A stretch of DNA of 64,000 nucleotides from the NCBI RefSeq assembly GCF_024138715.1, contig NZ_CP092074.1:3286001-3350000 (forward strand). Reading direction: 5' to 3'. Both the position numbers and the translations under genes were made by a program. The notes under the pieces were generated by a model that was given only the letters and a program-made list of their open reading frames with translations, ran no database searches and was not told the DNA's origin. This document shows positions 59,560 to 64,000 of the stretch, piece by piece (the stretch's first letter is position 1; every line of letters starts with the position of its first letter). The stretch is from Emticicia sp. 21SJ11W-3 (GTDB lineage Bacteria > Bacteroidota > Bacteroidia > Cytophagales > Spirosomataceae).

Positions 59560-60906
59560 ATGAAATACTTAGAAACCATTTTTGAAGACCAGGATCTGAA
59601 CAAAAAACCGAAGTCGTTTCGCGATATTTATTTTATCAACAAACAAAGCAAAGTAAAATACTGGACCTACGGCCTGCTGGGCCTGATAGTAATGGCGGCT
59701 TTTCTGCCCTGGACCCAGAACATCAAAAGCCGGGGCAAGGTAACTACCCTCCGGCAGGAACAACGCCAGCAGGGTGTTTATAGCGCCATAACAGGCAAAG
59801 TAGTGCAATGGTATATAAAAGAAGGCGACATGATAAAAAAAGGCGACACTATTGCCCGCCTGCAAGAGGTGAAAGTTGAATACCTGGACCCCAGCCTGAT
59901 TGAACGTACCCGCCAGCAGATAATAGCCAAAGAACAAGCCAACCAGAGCTATCAGGAAAAAGCCAACACGGCCACAGTACAGACCTCGGCCATTACAGAA
60001 TCTCTGCGGCTTAAAATTGCACAGCTGCAAAACAAAATTGCTCAGACCAAAGCCAAAATACAAGCCGACAGCATGGATATGCTGGCCGCACGCAACGATT
60101 TCGCCATTGCCAGCGAACAGCTGAAACGCCAGAAACAAATGTATGACCAGGGGCTGGTATCGCTAACCCAATATGAGCAGCGTAACCAGGCGTATCAGAA
60201 CGCCCTTGCCAAGCGCACCAGCAACGAAATCAAGTTTCTGAACTCAAAGCAAGACTTAATCAACCTCTCTATCGACCTCAACGCCGCCAATCAGGACTAC
60301 CTCGAAAAAGTATCAAAAGTACGTGGCGAACGTTTCCAGTCGCTATCGCAGGTAGCCTCCGGACAGGCAGACATTGAAAAACTCAAAAACCAGTATGACA
60401 GCTATAAACTGCGTAACGAGTTGTATTATGTAATTGCCCCGCAAAGCGGACAGGTAACACGGGCCATTAAAGCCGGCTTAGGCGAGATTGTGAAAGAAGG
60501 CGAAGAACTGGCGCAGATAGTGCCAGACCACACCGAACTGGCCATTGAAATTTTTGTAAAACCGCTCGACATCACCCTGTTACAAACAGGCAGTAAAGTA
60601 AACGTAATTTTTGACGGTATACCTGCCATTGTTTTCAGCGGCTGGCCGCGGCAGTCGTACGGTACCTTCCGGGGTGTGGTAACGGCCATTTCAAACACCG
60701 TTGACGCCACCGGCAACTTCAGGGTTTTGGTAAAGCCAGACCCCACCGAACGCCCCTGGCCTAACACCCTGCGCCTGGGTACAGCCACCGACACCTTTAT
60801 ATTGCTGAAAGATGTGCCGCTGGGCTACGAAATCTGGCGTAATATTAACGGTTTCCCACCTGAATATTATGTTGACGACTCGGCCGGTAAAACAGCCAAG
60901 AAATAA
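59560..60906 (+). CDS. HlyD-type membrane fusion protein
   Basis: A 448-residue periplasmic adaptor. A membrane helix (YWTYGLLGLIVMAAFLPW, about 34-51) is followed by a barrel-sandwich strand (GVYSAITGKVVQWYIKEGDMIKKGDTIARLQE), a long coiled-coil hairpin (about 105-295), and the second lipoyl half (YVIAPQSGQVTRAIKAGLGEIVKEGEELAQIVPD). Connects the ABC subunit to TolC. Seven bp after the ABC stop; co-transcribed. Confidence 0.9.
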   Translation: MKYLETIFEDQDLNKKPKSFRDIYFINKQSKVKYWTYGLLGLIVMAAFLPWTQNIKSRGKVTTLRQEQRQQGVYSAITGKVVQWYIKEGDMIKKGDTIARLQEVKVEYLDPSLIERTRQQIIAKEQANQSYQEKANTATVQTSAITESLRLKIAQLQNKIAQTKAKIQADSMDMLAARNDFAIASEQLKRQKQMYDQGLVSLTQYEQRNQAYQNALAKRTSNEIKFLNSKQDLINLSIDLNAANQDYLEKVSKVRGERFQSLSQVASGQADIEKLKNQYDSYKLRNELYYVIAPQSGQVTRAIKAGLGEIVKEGEELAQIVPDHTELAIEIFVKPLDITLLQTGSKVNVIFDGIPAIVFSGWPRQSYGTFRGVVTAISNTVDATGNFRVLVKPDPTERPWPNTLRLGTATDTFILLKDVPLGYEIWRNINGFPPEYYVDDSAGKTAKK

Positions 60907-60967
60907 CACAAGCAGACAGAGCTAAACGGGAACCAAGCTCTTTACCACTCCATTACTTACAAGTAAA

Positions 60968-62344
60968 ATGTATAAATTAAGGTTATATATAATGTTTTTT
61001 CTGGGTTTTGCGGTTCAATTGCAAGCCCAGGAAAAACTCACGTATGATGAGTTCATTAACATTGTCAGAAAATACCACCCCGTAGCGCAGCAAGCCACCC
61101 TGCAGACCGACATGGCTAAAGCTGAGCTGCAAAGCGCCCGCGGAGCCTTTGAGCCGTCTTTTTATATCAATAAAAATCAGAAAGAATTTGGCGGCAAAGA
61201 TTATTACAACTACCTCACCACTGAACTGAAAGTACCCACCTGGTATGGGCTTGATTTGAAAGCCGGTACAGAAAACAATCAGGGGCAGTTTACAGCCACC
61301 GAGCTTACCAAGGGCCGCAGTAGTTTTGTAGGCGCATCTTTGCCCTTAGCCAAAGGCCTGTTGATAGACAAACGAAGGGCCGCAGTAAAACAGGCACGAG
61401 AAATGGTGGCTTTTTCTGACGAAGAACGACGGCTGATGCTCAACGACCTACTCTACGAAGCCACCAGTGTATATTATGAATGGCAAAGCGCCTACTACAC
61501 CAAACGCCTGGCCGACAGCCTGCTGAGAGTGAATCAGGAACGCTACCAGTTTATCAGGAATGGTGTGACTTTGGGCGACAGACCAGCCATTGACACCGTT
61601 GAGACCCTCACCCAGTTGCAGAGCTTTGAGTTTATGCTGGCCGAGGCAGAACAGACCCTGAACAACGCCACATTTGAAATGAGCAATTTTTTGTGGAAAG
61701 AAAACCAGCAGGCCTACCAGCTACCCTCATTTGTTGAGCCGGCACTGATACTAGCCGAACGCTCATTGCAAGACATAAACCAGTACCAGAGCCTGGTAGC
61801 CACCCACCCCAAGCTGCAACAGGCGCAGATAAAAACCAATGTGTTGGGCATTGAAAAACAACTGAAGTTTCAGAGCCTGCTACCTTCTTTTAATGTGCAG
61901 TATAACCTGCTCAACAAAGATTATACCTTCTTTGCCGACCCCAACCTGTTTCAGAACAACTATAAGTGGGGGTTTACGGTGGGTATCCCGCTGTTTCTGC
62001 GTGAGGCCCGCGCCGAATACCGCAAAGCCAACCTGAAAATAACCCAGCAAACCTGGGAAAACCGCCTGCTTTTTACCGAGCAGCAAAACAAGGTAAACCA
62101 ATATTATAACGATGCCGTGCAGCTACAACGCCAGACGGCCATCTACCAGCAGACGGTTATCAATTACCGACGTATGTACGATGCCGAACTGACCCGCTTC
62201 AACAACGGCGAAAGCAGCCTGTTTCTGGTAAACAGCCGCGAAAACAAGTTGTTTGAAGCCCAGCAAAAACTGATATCGCTACAAGCCAAAGCCGCCAAAG
62301 CCATCATCGCCGTTGATTACGCCACCGGTAGATTAGGCTTTTAA
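60968..62344 (+). CDS. TolC-family outer-membrane efflux protein
   Basis: A 458-residue protein with signal peptide MYKLRLYIMFFLGFAVQLQAQ and paired long helices with the internal duplication of TolC (LTYDEFINIVRKYHPVAQQATLQTDMAKAELQSARGAFEPSFY and LATHPKLQQAQIKTNVLG type segments). Length agrees with the family. Third gene of the export operon, 60 bp after HlyD. Confidence 0.9.
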   Translation: MYKLRLYIMFFLGFAVQLQAQEKLTYDEFINIVRKYHPVAQQATLQTDMAKAELQSARGAFEPSFYINKNQKEFGGKDYYNYLTTELKVPTWYGLDLKAGTENNQGQFTATELTKGRSSFVGASLPLAKGLLIDKRRAAVKQAREMVAFSDEERRLMLNDLLYEATSVYYEWQSAYYTKRLADSLLRVNQERYQFIRNGVTLGDRPAIDTVETLTQLQSFEFMLAEAEQTLNNATFEMSNFLWKENQQAYQLPSFVEPALILAERSLQDINQYQSLVATHPKLQQAQIKTNVLGIEKQLKFQSLLPSFNVQYNLLNKDYTFFADPNLFQNNYKWGFTVGIPLFLREARAEYRKANLKITQQTWENRLLFTEQQNKVNQYYNDAVQLQRQTAIYQQTVINYRRMYDAELTRFNNGESSLFLVNSRENKLFEAQQKLISLQAKAAKAIIAVDYATGRLGF

Positions 62345-62347
62345 ACA

Positions 62348-62389
62348 CCGTGCGACGTTTATACTCGGTTAGATAAGGGCGTGGCACGG
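62348..62389. repeat. Palindromic repeat, CGTGGCACGCC family
   Basis: CCGTGCGACG and CGTGGCACGG arms (one mismatch) with TATACTC in the loop. It follows the TolC stop directly. Confidence 0.8.
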
Positions 62390-62631
62390 TTAATACATCT
62401 GCAAACTTGGTAGAGCCGCACTGCGTGCGGCTTCGGGGGCATATAAGCTCCATAAATTATGTTTGAGTTTTGATTTTAAATATTTGAATCAAACCTTTCA
62501 TCCCAGCTCGGCTGAATCTTCATTCAGTCGCCGTGTCAGCCGTTCTTTGAACGGCATTCCGAAAATATGAGCACACCCTATCTTTATTTTCAGGCACATT
62601 CGCTATCTTCACAAAAAAACAAACACAAACC
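62390..62631. other. Intergenic region with a hairpin
   Basis: Perfect hairpin GCCGCAC-TGC-GTGCGGC at 62415-62431, a GTTTGA/TCAAAC repeat near 62460-62497, and a weak -7 box (TATCTTCA) at 62603 for the small peptide gene. No coding frame. Confidence 0.5.
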
Positions 62632-62745
62632 ATGAAACCCCAACACATCATATACCAACCACCGGAAGACCTTATAACCAAATATCTGATTGCAGTCTTC
62701 AGGTTAGTAAAGAAACACATCCTGCAACTCTTCAAAAAGCCATAA
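62632..62745 (+). CDS. Small cationic peptide, 37 aa
   Basis: A short frame with an A-rich leader (AAAAAAACAAACACAAACC) before ATG. Sequence MKPQHIIYQPPEDLITKYLIAVFRLVKKHILQLFKKP; the second half is an amphipathic, positively charged helix. A good terminator follows at once. The size and helix resemble small membrane-active or leader peptides; function not known. Confidence 0.5.
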   Translation: MKPQHIIYQPPEDLITKYLIAVFRLVKKHILQLFKKP

Positions 62746-62747
62746 CG

Positions 62748-62782
62748 AAAGCCCAATTATGAAACTTTGGGCTTTGTTTTTC
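62748..62782 (+). terminator. Terminator after the small peptide
   Basis: AAAGCCCAA, loop TTATGAAACT, TTGGGCTTTGTTTTTC. Perfect 9-bp stem plus T-run three bases after the small ORF's stop. Confidence 0.75.
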
Positions 62783-63058
62783 AGGCTGCTAAAGACCGCC
62801 GGCATGGCATGTCTAAAAAAGCGTTGATACCATTGCTACCGCCAGATAAATTCAACGCAAATAAAGGCAACGCCAGGTTGATTTCCTATCCGCTGCCAAC
62901 GGGCTTTTGCCTTGGCTTTTTGTTAATCCTCTTCCAACTCCTTTCTGCTCAGCCATTTAAAGCAACGCCCGCATCTGGCTGCGTATATACACTCCGTTAT
63001 GGTACCGAAAGATAATTTTAATAAAAAAAATACTTATTTACCGTAGCCAAAGCAATAG
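62783..63058. other. Intergenic region, nothing coding seen
   Basis: A low-support 82-codon frame overlaps the terminator of the preceding peptide; not called. The promoter of the following lipoprotein gene is probably near its right end. Confidence 0.4.
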
Positions 63059-63120
63059 TGGCAGATTTATTTCTTGTATCAAATGAGTATATTTACTCAA
63101 CATTGTACTTTAATCTGCCA
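63059..63120. promoter_or_regulatory. Nested inverted repeats in the lipoprotein leader
   Basis: Outer arms TGGCAGATT (63059-63067) and AATCTGCCA (63112-63120) enclose a perfect inner repeat TGAGTA-TATT-TACTCA (63084-63099). The structure ends six bases before the next ATG. Could fold in the 5' leader RNA or bind a regulator. Confidence 0.55.
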
Positions 63121-63126
63121 GACCCA

Positions 63127-64000
63127 ATGAAAAAAATGCTGTTTTTCATAACTGCTGTTATGATTCTGACTTCATGTGACGACGACGCCAAAGTAACCAT
63201 TGACCTCGACGAATATGACACCAATCTGAAGAAAGCTTTCGAAAGTAAGTTTACGCTTCAAAACGAGAAAATTATTTTTCACTACACCAATAAACCCTAC
63301 ACCGGGAATATTGAGTTTATTTCCAAAATCAACACCAATAGTGTGGTTCGCGTAGAGGATGGCAATATTATCAGCCTGACCGACAAAACGCCAAAAGGTG
63401 ATGTTTCGGGTCTTATTACGGTTCTGAACGGCCAGGCCAATATGAAAATCGACCTCGACACCCTGCTGCAATTGCATTGTACTTTTTATGCCGTAAAAAA
63501 CAGCCTCATTATTGAGCAGAAATTCGGTAATTACAGCGAACACGACTGCGATTGCCTGGTGGAGTATCCGAACCAGAAAAAGATGGCCAGAATTAAAACC
63601 TCTACCGACAGCCGCAGTGGCATTATGTTCAGTGAGTCTAAAACTACCTCTACCACCACCGGGCAGATTGTGGAAAAAGTAAAGAATTACATTAAAAAAC
63701 AACCTGACGGCACTACCCTGCGCGTTACCCTAACCGACAATTACGATGGTTCAGGCTCTAATATGCTGGTGTATGCCGAAGACCTGTCGGTACAAAAAGA
63801 TGATAAAAAAGTTGGTTTTTCGTTCAGATACACGTATGACAAAAACGTGTTTCTGCACGGCGAAATAGAGAACTTTAATGAAAAACACTGCCAGGAAATA
63901 GACAGGCTGCGAATGGCCGAATCTTCTTTATTGGGGCAACCGGCACAAGACCGCTCCGGCTGCGTTTCTGAGGTATTGAATTTGGTGAGCCAGGCTTTCA
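63127..64000 (+). CDS. Lipoprotein of unknown function (3' end outside window)
   Basis: The first 291 codons of an exported lipoprotein: leader MKKMLFFITAVMILTSC with lipobox Cys17, then DDDAKVTIDLDEYDTNLKKAF. The domain is rich in beta strands and polar residues (KIIFHYTNKPYTGNIEFISK, SGLITVLNGQANMKIDLDT), with Cys residues in HCTFY, CDC and HCQE that may pair. No recognised family. The last visible residues are LNLVSQAF. Confidence 0.75.
   Translation, partial: MKKMLFFITAVMILTSCDDDAKVTIDLDEYDTNLKKAFESKFTLQNEKIIFHYTNKPYTGNIEFISKINTNSVVRVEDGNIISLTDKTPKGDVSGLITVLNGQANMKIDLDTLLQLHCTFYAVKNSLIIEQKFGNYSEHDCDCLVEYPNQKKMARIKTSTDSRSGIMFSESKTTSTTTGQIVEKVKNYIKKQPDGTTLRVTLTDNYDGSGSNMLVYAEDLSVQKDDKKVGFSFRYTYDKNVFLHGEIENFNEKHCQEIDRLRMAESSLLGQPAQDRSGCVSEVLNLVSQAF

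Noticed and set aside
1-64000. tRNA and rRNA genes
   Set aside because: No segment showing a tRNA T-loop/CCA arrangement or rRNA conserved stretch was recognised on either strand.

Overview
The window looks like chromosomal DNA from a member of the Bacteroidota (Cytophagales/Chitinophagales-like). The supporting signs are -7 promoter boxes of the TAnnTTTG type (TATCTTTG at 26081, TATTTTTG at 52598, TATCTTTG at 57892), A-rich leaders instead of strong Shine-Dalgarno sites, SusD-era style lipoprotein boxes, PadR-linked permeases with a permease prefix domain, and many Bacteroidota-type families. Both strands are used and genes are mostly short operons separated by unusually repeat-rich intergenic DNA.

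Layout. 1-3.1 kb: end of an MFS drug-efflux gene, a secreted protein, a VOC protein and an AraC regulator. 3.3-8 kb: a three-gene restriction-modification-like operon (two methylase-type proteins and a GIY-YIG/helicase fusion), with a sharp AT-rich patch in the specificity half of the second methylase. 8.3-15 kb: two paralogous MacB/FtsX-type permeases and their PadR regulator, embedded in degenerate 8-bp repeat arrays and inverted duplicated spacers. 15.4-19.1 kb: sialidase-like secreted protein, membrane alpha/beta hydrolase, AlkD-type DNA alkylation repair protein. 19.3-21.7 kb: an AT-rich ATPase + DUF4435/TOPRIM pair that fits a PARIS-type phage defence system. 21.7-25.8 kb: gene fragments, two arrays of a 147-bp tandem repeat, and small lipoproteins. 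26-29.2 kb: a TPP-riboswitch-controlled thiamine salvage operon (thiM-thiE-thiD-tenA). 29.2-36.7 kb: DUF4261 paralogues, a TauE permease, an Hsp20/HMA-like/UspA stress operon and an SDR.

36.7-40.7 kb holds the most unusual cluster: an asparagine-synthetase-like enzyme without the Cys2 glutaminase nucleophile, flanked by four un-annotated 44-50 aa peptides that share a KK-x-W-x-x-P leader and a Gly followed by Glu at position 8. This is the layout of lasso-peptide precursors plus cyclase. Three of the precursors sit behind a triplicated leader cassette. 41.0-42.5 kb: YciI-like protein, a lone ArsR-type C-terminal domain, and an ADP-ribosyltransferase-like protein (R-S-E signature) overlapping a small helical partner, a candidate toxin-antitoxin pair. 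42.6-45.1 kb: MgtA. 46.3-48.9 kb: arsenic-resistance operon with its ArsR palindromes. 49.4-54.5 kb: a phage/plasmid-like control and replication module (DnaC-like ATPase, winged-helix initiator, S24 repressor with operator) and a series of four related hairpins. 54.5-57.8 kb: SRPBCC, Fic and TetR proteins. 57.9-62.3 kb: a type I-secretion-like ABC-HlyD-TolC operon whose ABC protein has lost its Walker A lysine, LSGGQ and H-loop residues. The window ends in a lipoprotein gene.

All calls come from reading the sequence and family knowledge; no database search was run. Percent identities are estimates by eye.
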